DNA of 64,000 bases, from the NCBI GenBank assembly GCA_948472945.1, contig CAOKVX010000010.1, positions 1 to 64,000 on the forward strand. The letters are read 5' to 3'. The position numbers were made by a program, and so were the translations under genes. A model generated the notes under the pieces. It did not search any database. It was not told where the DNA came from and saw only the letters and a list, made by a program, of their open reading frames with translations. Positions 55,533-63,683 of this stretch are shown here, one piece after another (position 1 is the first letter of the stretch; each line of letters starts with the position of its first letter). This DNA is from an uncultured Clostridia bacterium (GTDB lineage: Bacteria > Bacillota > Clostridia > Lachnospirales > Lachnospiraceae).

Positions 55533-57580
55533 GCAATTTTCCTTCCTTTATTCGACCATTTTCTGAATGTCTTGACAGAACAATATAATGACACCATGCC
55601 TGACAGGACAATTGGAACAATTACTGCGCATATTACCATTGGAGCTGAAGAGTATTCTACAAATCCATTTAACAATCCTATCGGAGCAAGCAAAAAAGAT
55701 ACCAGATATACTTGATTTTGTTTCTTGATATATGCTGATATTAACATAACAACACATGCAACCATAATCATTGTCATAGCTCTCTCTATATACCATAATA
55801 CAAAGAACCCGCCAATGCTTATATCAAAAGGAACATGCTCAAGAATTCTAACATTTTGTACCGGGGCATCTAAACCATTAAGATTATATTTTATTCTCAC
55901 TTCATAAAACTGAATAAGAAACATTATTATAGTAATGCTTAACGTACTCACTAGCGAATAAATGGTTTTTCTTCTAAATACAATACCCTTTCCCTTTTTA
56001 GTGCTCGCTATAAGATAATTAACCCCGCTTTGATATTCAGATGCATAACAAGGAGCTACAAGCAGTACAATTGCCAAAATAACAATCACTCCGTCTATCA
56101 TTCTTTTGCCTGATTTTAATTCGCCAAACAACATATCAAAACCTCTGTCATTGATAAACCAGCCTTTTATTCCTCTGCTTTCAAGGCCCTCTGCGTATTC
56201 TTTCTGTTCGGTTAACATATCAAACATTGCGAGTCTTGCATCGTCTGATTCCTCGCCATTGCTTAATAACGTATTAATTTCCTCCCCTATGCAATTGTAG
56301 GCCATTAAGGATTCATCATTTATCTCACCTGTGTATAATTCATAAAATTCATCAAGCTGGATTCTATCGTTACCCAGTAAAAGTTCCAGCATATCCATAT
56401 TACTAATAAGTAAATACAGTAAACATACAATAACTATAATTCCTTTTTTTTGAATCAGTAATTTATAAATTTCAAATCCCATTCCACCGATATGACATAT
56501 AATCTTACGCATTCTATTCGCAACTATATTTAACGCCTTTTCGACTATTCCCGGTGTGTAAAACGGTCTCGTATTAACGCCTGTTATTAATACTGAGACA
56601 CTTAAAAAAAGTATTAGAAAAATAAGTACTACTGATAAATATTCTCTTACATTAAACAAAGTGCCGGCAATCATAAAGTTGGCGTACTCGGTGAATACTT
56701 CCTTGGAATTAATAAAAAACCAAAGATTAGTATACTTTAATATACATAGCGGATTTCTTGAACTTATCATGTAATATAGGAAAAATTCCATTACATAGAA
56801 AAAAGAACATACTACCATGCCAATATTAATATTATGAATAAGCGCTAATATAAACCATATAAATAAACCTGAAACTGCAAGCGCCGCCGAGAGAAACAAT
56901 ACATAATAAACCAAAAATACAAACAATGATACCGGCATCAAAAAGCATTGCAGTTCTGAGACCGACTGCACAGGTGCAAACAATATACCTGTTCCGCCGT
57001 AATCCATAAAACTGACTGAAAGGGTACTTGAAATCAGCACAGTTTCCGTTACCAAAGCCACCACAAACAAAATAAACAAACGCTTCAATATAAGTCTGAA
57101 TCTACCCTCACGGCACGTATAAACAATCTGCCATAATCCTTTTTTTCTTTCGTCCAAAAATGATATGACGGTAAATAACATTATTATAAAAGCAAATATG
57201 TACATGATATCATGCTTTAAAAATACATCTACAGCATAATCATTAATCTCTGAAAGTTCAACCTCCGATATTTTCTCATAGTCTTCAACAGTCTTCATAA
57301 TATTTTTATAAGAAAATGAATCCTCATCAGAAAAAATGCTTATCTCAAGCATCTCTTCTTTTTGTTTTGGAACTTCTTCAAGCTTTCTGTAAAAATCCTC
57401 ATGCTGTGTTCTTTGTTTCTCCAAAAGTTCACCTGCAAATATTCGCAAATGTTCTTCGGAATTAATCCTGCTAAGAGAATCTATCTGATAGTATTGAAAT
57501 ATAGCCAGATTTACCGCAAACAAAGACAGCACCAATGCTATATACTTTTTATTTAGTATTACTCTCTTTATCTCGCACAT
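55529..57580 (-). CDS. Large multi-spanning ABC-type permease
   Basis: The 683-residue membrane protein has a first span (about 13-30), an extracytoplasmic loop of ~95 residues rich in Glu, five spans (about 125-330), a basic cytoplasmic segment (NIVANRMRKIICH), a seventh span, a second extracytoplasmic loop (about 400-480) and several C-terminal spans. The duplicated layout is like ABC-2 exporters. It contains no ATPase and must use the adjacent one. It overlaps both neighbouring genes, so a stoichiometric complex is expected. The substrate could be the small secreted protein or a peptide. Confidence 0.75.
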   Translation of the reverse strand: MCEIKRVILNKKYIALVLSLFAVNLAIFQYYQIDSLSRINSEEHLRIFAGELLEKQRTQHEDFYRKLEEVPKQKEEMLEISIFSDEDSFSYKNIMKTVEDYEKISEVELSEINDYAVDVFLKHDIMYIFAFIIMLFTVISFLDERKKGLWQIVYTCREGRFRLILKRLFILFVVALVTETVLISSTLSVSFMDYGGTGILFAPVQSVSELQCFLMPVSLFVFLVYYVLFLSAALAVSGLFIWFILALIHNINIGMVVCSFFYVMEFFLYYMISSRNPLCILKYTNLWFFINSKEVFTEYANFMIAGTLFNVREYLSVVLIFLILFLSVSVLITGVNTRPFYTPGIVEKALNIVANRMRKIICHIGGMGFEIYKLLIQKKGIIVIVCLLYLLISNMDMLELLLGNDRIQLDEFYELYTGEINDESLMAYNCIGEEINTLLSNGEESDDARLAMFDMLTEQKEYAEGLESRGIKGWFINDRGFDMLFGELKSGKRMIDGVIVILAIVLLVAPCYASEYQSGVNYLIASTKKGKGIVFRRKTIYSLVSTLSITIIMFLIQFYEVRIKYNLNGLDAPVQNVRILEHVPFDISIGGFFVLWYIERAMTMIMVACVVMLISAYIKKQNQVYLVSFLLAPIGLLNGFVEYSSAPMVICAVIVPIVLSGMVSLYCSVKTFRKWSNKGRKIA

Positions 57581-58797
57581 ACTTCTTTAATCTCTCCAGT
57601 CTTTATATCACACAATGCATATTTTCCTGTCGAGTGATTTATAAGCAAAACCCTTTTCTTGTCTGACCAGACCATGCTATAGCCCGGAGCTTCTGTCTGA
57701 TAAACCTTTTTTCCATCATGAGACAGCACTATAAGATAATCCTTTTCGTCTTTTTTAATCATAATGTACTGATATGATGAATCAATGCAATAACCACTAA
57801 ACTCAAAATTTTCATTCGTATAAACAATATTACTGTTATCGCCATCTGACAAATACACCTGATACTTTTTCTCAGTGTATGTATCACTATCATATTCATC
57901 AAAACCGGTTGAAATATTACCGTTAAAACAACATAACAGCCAATGTCCCTCCTGAATATTAAACTCTGTCATTGTTTCGTCATTGATATTATAACAATAA
58001 TACTCCTTAACTTCTCTTGCGTCAGCACCCGGTCCATCTCGGTTAAATTTTTCTATGTATATATTATCTCCATCAAAATTAGCAATCGATATACTCGCAG
58101 TATAACCTGTATGCCTTAATATTTCTTTTCTATCTTTACTACCTAAAGCAAAACAATATAATATAGAAACATCCTCGGTCTCCATATTACCATCTACTGT
58201 ATCTACTGTCATATATAAACACCCTTTGTGAAGTGCCAAATAAAATGAATAAGCAGAATCATTTTCTATGGCAAAAAGAGTCTTTATCAGTGTGCGTTCG
58301 CTCCCGTCCCTATTCATTCTATACAAACATATACTACACGTATCCATATCAGCAGCAACAACATATATTTGTTTATCATACGCAAAAACAGCATAAAAAG
58401 TATAATATAATGCATCACAGTTCCCATCATTATGAAAACAATCAGGTTTACTGCACAAAGGCACCATCTTACATGTCTTTTTATCAACAAAAGAAAGTAC
58501 GAATGTTGTATTATTATAAACATAAAACCCTTCATCCGTATATGCTGCATACTTCAATGACGAAAAATTTTGGTCTTCAATATCTTTATCAATATCTTCT
58601 ATTGCAATGTCATCATCAGTATCTACTACCAAAGCTTCCTGTAACTTCCCCTCCCTATCAACTTTTGTTTCGTCTAATCTTTTCTCCGGAACATTCTTTT
58701 TGCTATTCTCTATATCCATATCAGCCATTCTGCTAATAAGCATTCCCAACATGACTATCGCAACACATATACAAATAATTATTATTTTCCGTTTCAT
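57568..58797 (-). CDS. Membrane-anchored propeller-like protein (DUF5050-like) of the ABC operon
   Basis: The 409-residue protein has an N-terminal membrane anchor (KIIIICICVAIVMLGMLIS), a charged linker with many Asp/Glu (KNVPEKRLDETKVDREG, then acidic) and a C-terminal beta-rich domain whose blade-like repeats include YVYNNTTFVLSFVDKKT, LYRMNRDGSERTL and SHDGKKVYQTEAP. It contains a Cys pair (SKPDCFHNDGNCD) often seen in such extracytoplasmic propellers. It is the first gene of the operon and overlaps the permease by 13 bp. It probably senses or holds a ligand outside the membrane. Confidence 0.7.
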   Translation of the reverse strand: MKRKIIIICICVAIVMLGMLISRMADMDIENSKKNVPEKRLDETKVDREGKLQEALVVDTDDDIAIEDIDKDIEDQNFSSLKYAAYTDEGFYVYNNTTFVLSFVDKKTCKMVPLCSKPDCFHNDGNCDALYYTFYAVFAYDKQIYVVAADMDTCSICLYRMNRDGSERTLIKTLFAIENDSAYSFYLALHKGCLYMTVDTVDGNMETEDVSILYCFALGSKDRKEILRHTGYTASISIANFDGDNIYIEKFNRDGPGADAREVKEYYCYNINDETMTEFNIQEGHWLLCCFNGNISTGFDEYDSDTYTEKKYQVYLSDGDNSNIVYTNENFEFSGYCIDSSYQYIMIKKDEKDYLIVLSHDGKKVYQTEAPGYSMVWSDKKRVLLINHSTGKYALCDIKTGEIKEVCAR

Positions 58798-58835
58798 AGT
58801 AATACCTTTCCTGAATAATTAATCCAAAACCAAAT

Positions 58836-58871
58836 AATGTAATGCAAAGATAAAATATCTGACATTACATT
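58836..58871 (-). terminator. Attenuator-like hairpin between the secreted-protein gene and the ABC operon
   Basis: AATGTAATG (58836-58844) pairs exactly with CATTACATT (58863-58871). The minus-strand tail ATTTGGTTTTGG is weak in T, so partial readthrough into the operon is plausible. Confidence 0.5.
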
Positions 58872-58910
58872 ACCGGCATTGGCTAATATTCTATACATTT
58901 ATTCCCGAAA

Positions 58911-59348
58911 TTAACTATACAATTGTGCTTTTCCCTGATATGTACCATTAATTGTCGCAATTGCCCTGCATGGATATCCGGTTGTACATATTGGATATGT
59001 TACACTTTTTCCACCTGCAACTGCTGAATAGCCGGTATGCGAATAAGTACTGATATAATTACGAATATTAATTCTAAGTCTTCTATCTGAAGCACTCCTA
59101 AAATAATACCCCTCTACTGTTGCTTTAAGATTTTCATTAGCACCTCCTGTTAAATTTATTTTACCTGTAAATGTACCATAAGAATCATTATTTGAAAAAA
59201 CGACAGATACACTCCCGTTATAATTTTTTAATTCGCTCCTTGCACTCAATGCATCAACTCTAGTAACATTACATAACAATAATGAGCACGTAAGCGTCAT
59301 CGTCATAACTTTTTTTGCAATTTTAGAAATATTATATTTCATCATCAT
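58911..59348 (-). CDS. Small secreted protein of the ABC island, function unknown
   Basis: The 145-residue product begins MMMKYNISKIAKKVMTMTLT with a signal peptide likely cut after VDALSA. The mature ~108 residues are beta-rich and Ser/Gly/Asn/Tyr-rich (GSVSVVFSNNDSYGTFTGK, YFRSASDRRLRINIRNYIS), with two Cys five apart (PICTTGYPCRA) and a C-terminal GTYQGKAQLYS. AAGGAG precedes the start. Position before a dedicated ABC-type operon suggests an exported effector, bacteriocin or signal, but no known bacteriocin family is recognised. Confidence 0.7.
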   Translation of the reverse strand: MMMKYNISKIAKKVMTMTLTCSLLLCNVTRVDALSARSELKNYNGSVSVVFSNNDSYGTFTGKINLTGGANENLKATVEGYYFRSASDRRLRINIRNYISTYSHTGYSAVAGGKSVTYPICTTGYPCRAIATINGTYQGKAQLYS

Positions 59349-59435
59349 TCTCCTTTTCGTATTTTACTTACTACTGCCTCATGTTTAATTGTTTTAAGTA
59401 TTCTTTTCAAATCAACTATAATTTAATAAGAACGC

Positions 59436-59483
59436 TTAAAACACAATCATTCTGTTTCGAATATAATAAATACACATTTCCAT
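59436..59483 (-). CDS. Possible 15-residue leader or signal peptide
   Basis: A frame MEMCIYYIRNRMIVF stops at TAA (59436-59438). AAGGAGGGATTAAAGA stands before the ATG (59481-59483), the best ribosome binding site in this intergenic zone. It lies 87 bp upstream of the secreted-protein gene on the same strand. It could be a leader peptide, a tiny toxin-like or signalling peptide, or chance. Confidence 0.35.
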   Translation of the reverse strand: MEMCIYYIRNRMIVF

Positions 59484-59518
59484 TCTTTAATCCCTCCTTA
59501 TCGTTATATTTCATACGC

Positions 59519-59546
59519 TAATACTTATATTCAAATATAAGTATTA
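59519..59546. promoter_or_regulatory. 12-bp perfect palindrome upstream of the island genes
   Basis: TAATACTTATAT (59519-59530) and ATATAAGTATTA (59535-59546) flank TCAA. It is a candidate operator or transcript-end structure about 170 bp before the secreted-protein gene. No regulator gene is present nearby. Confidence 0.4.
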
Positions 59547-59839
59547 ATCCCCCCTTCTTTCAAGAAATTCCCTCCGCTTGGTTTTCTTCTTGTAGTTAGG
59601 GTATTCTATGTATAATACCTATATAAATCATAAATCACCAGTAAATGTTTAAATTAATCAGCATTTTCCTAATTATACTTTACCCAAATCACTATGTCAA
59701 TATTGCCAGATATTTATATCCCTTTGAATTTACCCTCACATCCACAATATACTGTTACTAAAATCCTTTATATAAAGCCAATTGTGGCTTATTTTTTGTC
59801 ATCTTACTGTCAGACGCTGCTTGAATCTCCTAAGTATGA

Positions 59840-60210
59840 ACTACTAACATCTAACGCGCACTTTCCGTTATGGCTGAAGAATCTGACTTTATTCAGACGG
59901 AACTATAACGCAATTCAAACCTCGTCCATCCGAGAAACAAAAAGATTCTTTACTTCGACTGTACGAATTATTACTTTGGAATTGAACAGGATGATGATTA
60001 TAGAAAGTATGGAAAAAGCAAGGAAAACAGACCAAATCCCATCGTCACAGTAAGGTTTATGGGGCTATATCCCTTCTTACAAGAGAACAGATCCGACAGA
60101 TGATTTACACAAATCATTTGGTTTTTATATGGATTATGAATTTATCTCAAAATCAGCCATGCGAAATATTATAAAAAGTACTAAAATAAATGAAGAAAAA
60201 AATGGCACAA
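59840..60210 (+). mobile_element. Decayed IS1634-family transposase fragment
   Basis: Plus-strand reading across frames gives RALSVMAEESDFIQTEL, a TAA, RNSNLVHPRNKKILYFDCT, then NYYFGIEQDDDYRKYGKSK and ENRPNPIV: the DCTNYYF and KYGKSKENRPNPI blocks are hallmarks of IS1634-group transposases. After a deletion the C-terminal end follows (DDLHKSFGFYMDYEFISKS, MRNIIKSTK). Several stops and a large internal deletion show it is inactive. Bases 59550-59840 hold no recognisable gene. Confidence 0.75.
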
Positions 60211-60230
60211 ATCGTTTCCAAAGAGAAAAT

Positions 60231-60270
60231 GGCTACAGCCCGCATAATAACTGGGTCTGTAGCCGTTTTG
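60231..60270 (+). terminator. Terminator-like hairpin after the transposase remnant
   Basis: GGCTACAG (60231-60238) pairs with CTGTAGCC (60257-60264) and is followed by GTTTTG on the plus strand. Confidence 0.6.
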
Positions 60271-60295
60271 TACTTTAACAAGTGTCAAACTCGAG

Positions 60296-60332
60296 ATTAT
60301 AGCACCGATAAATACCATTTGCAATATATGGA
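60296..60332. repeat. 37-bp direct repeat, right copy, with a minus-strand promoter
   Basis: 36 of 37 bases match 53657-53693. On the minus strand TTGCAA (60319-60324), 17 bp and TATAAT (60296-60301) form a promoter now pointing at the transposase remnant and the island. It lies 21 bp beyond the 3' end of the S8 peptidase gene. Confidence 0.85.
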
Positions 60333-60353
60333 TGTTTTAAACTTTTCCTAACT

Positions 60354-62105
60354 TCAGCCCGGCAGGCTATCCTCCACACACAGCGCCCCCCAGCCGGTCT
60401 CCTGATTAGGATAATTTTCATAACCGGGAATCATCCTCGCCCCTTTTTGCAGGTACGCTTTCATCTTCTCACCGTAAAGATAGGCGTCATTTCCATTTAC
60501 TATCCCCCACTGCATCATACAGCTCGCTGCACCTGTGACAAACGGCGTCGCCATTGATGTTCCGGAGCGGTAAACATACCCTCCTCCGGGTGCGGCGGAC
60601 ATTATATTAACACCAGGCGCAATAATATCCGGCTTTATGACCCCTGACGCAGTATATCCTCGTCCCGAAAAAAACGCCACGCTGTCAGTTGCACCGTCGT
60701 AGGCGCCGACTGATATCGCTTTGTCGGCCGTGGACGGAATCGTAAGCGATATATCGGCCACAGGCCGCAGAAAACCTGTGCCGTTATTCAAAATTGCCCC
60801 GGACGGAAGCCATAAATTATACTTTCCGTCAACGACCTTTAAAGGTCTTAACTGTATGCTCCACACGCCGCCCTCAAAAAAATCACCGTCCGGAATCATC
60901 TCTATATATATCTCCTGATTTATACTGTACGGCGACGGTTTGCCAAAATAAACAAAAAGTTCTGTATTGTATAAGCGGTAACGTATGGTGTCCTGCACGT
61001 TTAGAATAATGACCGTCTGCGTTCCGTCCGGAGCCACAATGCTAATCTCTATATCATCCACGTAACTCTTCCATATCTGGACCCCAAACGCCTGAGTATA
61101 CCTGTAGATCAGAAGTTCTATGACGTCCGCATCCTGCGCTGCGCTGCCAGCCTTAAATCTTCCCGACACATGTCTGGCGGTGCTCCCCTCGTTTCCGGTA
61201 CCTATAACAATTACGTTCTTCCAAATGCCAGCCGCCTGATCTATGTAGGTTTCTAGCAGCGAGTCGCCCTCATGCGCACCGTAGCTGTTGCCGAAACTTA
61301 TATTTATTGCGACAGGCTTCTCAATTTCAATCGCTTTCTGGAGCACATAATTGATTGCCTGCATCAGCTCCGTCGTCATTGGAAATGAATTACTCCTCTG
61401 CCTGCCAAGTTTTACGACAATAATTTCACTCTCAGGCGCACATCCTGTCTGCAGGCCGTTCGACGCACGCCCATTGCCCGCCGCAATACCTAGAACATGG
61501 GTTCCGTGCCCGCTTGAATCATACACCGGTATCGACACGCTGTCATTTATAACAGCTTCATTTATCTGCTCCGCAGTATACTCGACGCCCATATTGTAAC
61601 CAGCCGGCGGCTCGCCATTGGCGGACTGGTCCCATATATATAAGATTCTCGTCGTTCCGTCGTCATTTCGAAAATCGGGATGTCTGTAATCAACTCCGCT
61701 GTCGATAACCGCAACTATAGTACCCCTGCCGGTAAGACCGCTATACGACAGCAGCCCGCCCGAAAACGAAACTTTCTGCACAGGCTTAAAACATGACACG
61801 GCCTTTCCGTCGGCCACTTCAAAATACAGATTTTTAGGCTTTTCCATATATTCAATCTGTGGCAGAAGCGCAACCTGCTCTATATAATTTTGCGGAATGT
61901 TTAATACTGCGTATCCGCCGTACAGATATGTAACGGTCACACCGTACTGCAACAGACCATCAAGGCTTCCGTGGTATTTCACGACAACCTCCCACATCTT
62001 CGTCTCGCGGTCAAACCCGGCTTCCAGCTCAGGGTCCCTCTCACGCTCACTTTCTGTAAGGGAAAGCGAAATAATTAAAAGATTATCAATTTTTTCATCA
62101 GACAT
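60354..62105 (-). CDS. Subtilisin-like (S8) serine protease, Csp-like
   Basis: The 583-residue protease has no evident signal peptide. An N-terminal prodomain-like part (about 1-110, GVTVTYLYGGYAVLNIPQNY) is followed by the S8 domain with VAVIDSGVDYRHPDF (Asp, about 138), SSGHGTHVLGIAAGNG (His, about 205) and SGTSMATPFVTGA (Ser, about 515), separated by a ~150-residue beta insert typical of the CspB/Clostridia group. Related Csp proteases activate cortex hydrolases in spore germination; others are vegetative. The start at 62105 (MSDEK) follows TTGGAGGAA. All three catalytic residues are present. Confidence 0.88.
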   Translation of the reverse strand: MSDEKIDNLLIISLSLTESERERDPELEAGFDRETKMWEVVVKYHGSLDGLLQYGVTVTYLYGGYAVLNIPQNYIEQVALLPQIEYMEKPKNLYFEVADGKAVSCFKPVQKVSFSGGLLSYSGLTGRGTIVAVIDSGVDYRHPDFRNDDGTTRILYIWDQSANGEPPAGYNMGVEYTAEQINEAVINDSVSIPVYDSSGHGTHVLGIAAGNGRASNGLQTGCAPESEIIVVKLGRQRSNSFPMTTELMQAINYVLQKAIEIEKPVAINISFGNSYGAHEGDSLLETYIDQAAGIWKNVIVIGTGNEGSTARHVSGRFKAGSAAQDADVIELLIYRYTQAFGVQIWKSYVDDIEISIVAPDGTQTVIILNVQDTIRYRLYNTELFVYFGKPSPYSINQEIYIEMIPDGDFFEGGVWSIQLRPLKVVDGKYNLWLPSGAILNNGTGFLRPVADISLTIPSTADKAISVGAYDGATDSVAFFSGRGYTASGVIKPDIIAPGVNIMSAAPGGGYVYRSGTSMATPFVTGAASCMMQWGIVNGNDAYLYGEKMKAYLQKGARMIPGYENYPNQETGWGALCVEDSLPG

Positions 62106-62226
62106 ACAACATTCCTCCAATATATCAAACTTCTATACCACAAATCCGGTTCAGGAAATATTTCAATTAATGTTCGCTATAATTATTAAGTTTATATTTA
62201 TTAATTTCTATATTTGTTAATAAATG

Positions 62227-62259
62227 TATAAAAAGCCATGACACACATGTGCGATGGCT
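62227..62259 (-). terminator. Hairpin terminator upstream of the S8 gene
   Basis: AGCCAT (62234-62239) pairs with ATGGCT (62254-62259) with extra partial pairing between. The minus strand ends TTTTTATAC, so transcripts from the HD-GYP side stop here. Confidence 0.7.
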
Positions 62260-62432
62260 CTTTTACAGCTTAATATATTATATGACACGTGGGCGGCAAA
62301 TGTTAATATTCACTCCTTTTATCTAATATTGCCCCTTTATATCAGTGTAATTGTTCCGCTATTATTGCTTTCTTACATATGTTCTTGGCATAATATATCC
62401 ACAATACAATAAGCAGAACAGGTATAATCTTT

Positions 62433-62480
62433 AGCAGATGGCTGTACACAGCCTAATATGCTGATAATTGCACCGATAGG
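62433..62480. repeat. Family B hairpin repeat, copy 2 (opposite orientation)
   Basis: AGCAGATGGCTG, ACACAGCCTAATATGCTG and TTGCACCGATAGGACG match the reverse complement of the repeat at 40568-40624 (CAGATTGGCTG, TACAGCCTAATCTG, TGCACCGATAGGGCG) with scattered changes. The stem is weaker here. Confidence 0.5.
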
Positions 62481-62560
62481 ACGAGCTTGCAGAACATAAG
62501 TTCTTGTTTGTCCGCAAAAAATTCCCAGCATTCTCTTAAATGCCGGGACTGACCGCCGCA

Positions 62561-63658
62561 CTAATCATCGCAGTATTTTTTCACGATAATTTCAAACTCT
62601 TTCCTTACCTCGGTAAAGGCATTCAATAATTTTGACGAAAACACACCGCTTTGACCGTTTAAAATCATCTGATAAGCTTTATCAGTCTTATAAGCCGCCT
62701 TATAGACGCGTTTAGATGTGAGAGCGTCGTATACGTCGACTATGGAGACAATCTGAGCCGCGATGCTAATCTCATCGCCTTTCAAACCATCTGGATAACC
62801 GTTTCCGTCGTATTTTTCGTGATGATGTCTCGCTATGTCGTAAGCATAATCACAGAATTCTTCACTTTCCAAATGTATCTGCCTCTCAATAATTTCCGCA
62901 CCTCTCGTCGTATGGGATTTTATGACCTCATACTCGTCATCAGTTAATTTTCCGGCTTTCAAAATAATGTTATCAGGAATTACTATTTTGCCGATATCAT
63001 GCAGCGAAGAAGCCCATCCTATTAATTCTATTTTTTCTAGCGTAAGTTCGTATTCCGGATACAGATTCATAACACTGTTTCCCAGACTTAGAGAAAACTC
63101 GCGAATTCTTTTTACGTGCTGTTCGGACTCAAGATTTCTGAACTCAACGATGTTGCTAAGCGAATCAATTAGAACTTTATTCATATTCTTCTGCTTTTCC
63201 GCCAGCTGTTTTAACATTTTATTCTGCTGCATTAACTTATTATTCTGGGTTTTAACCATAACTTCAAGCTTTAATTTATACCTAAACACCTCAACCACAT
63301 TGTCAACAAGCTGTTTTACGGTATCAGGCGAAAAGGGTTTTTTTATATAGCTAACGATACCATTTTCATAACCCTTTTTTTCAAATTCCGATGTCCTGTC
63401 GCTTGTAAGCATAATAAACGGTATTTGATTGCAAATCTTTTTTGTGTTAAGCCGCTGCAGAACCTGAAAATTATTTTTAGCCGGTATCATTAAGTTTACT
63501 AATATAACGGCGATGGAAGACATATTTTTCTTTAATATATCAACCCCTTCTTTTTCATTTAAGGCTTCCAATATTTTATATCTGCCCTTAAATATTTCAA
63601 CAAGCTTTGCCCTGGTGTCATCTTCATTTTCGAGAATTAAAATTTTATCACGTATCAT
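62561..63658 (-). CDS. HD-GYP domain protein with degenerate receiver domain
   Basis: The 365-residue cytoplasmic protein has a receiver-like N-terminus (about 5-125), a coiled coil (about 130-165) and an HD-GYP domain (about 170-355) with HVKRIREF, SSLHDIGKIVIPD, RHHHEKYDGNGYPDGLKGD-like motifs and IVDVYDALTSKR. HD-GYP enzymes degrade cyclic di-GMP. In the receiver the usual acidic pair reads LENE and the phospho-Asp position reads Asn (VILVNLMIP), while Thr (MLTSD) and Lys (IKKP) remain. It may act without phosphorylation. The FapA/DUF342 gene is directly upstream. Confidence 0.88.
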   Translation of the reverse strand: MIRDKILILENEDDTRAKLVEIFKGRYKILEALNEKEGVDILKKNMSSIAVILVNLMIPAKNNFQVLQRLNTKKICNQIPFIMLTSDRTSEFEKKGYENGIVSYIKKPFSPDTVKQLVDNVVEVFRYKLKLEVMVKTQNNKLMQQNKMLKQLAEKQKNMNKVLIDSLSNIVEFRNLESEQHVKRIREFSLSLGNSVMNLYPEYELTLEKIELIGWASSLHDIGKIVIPDNIILKAGKLTDDEYEVIKSHTTRGAEIIERQIHLESEEFCDYAYDIARHHHEKYDGNGYPDGLKGDEISIAAQIVSIVDVYDALTSKRVYKAAYKTDKAYQMILNGQSGVFSSKLLNAFTEVRKEFEIIVKKYCDD

Positions 63659-63683
63659 TTTCCGCCATATCTCCCCTTCAAAT

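Noticed and set aside
53770..59348. Lactococcin 972-type bacteriocin locus
   Set aside because: The ATPase is of the ABC-2/NatA kind, the permease does not show the expected layout, and the secreted protein lacks recognisable family motifs; kept only as an analogy.
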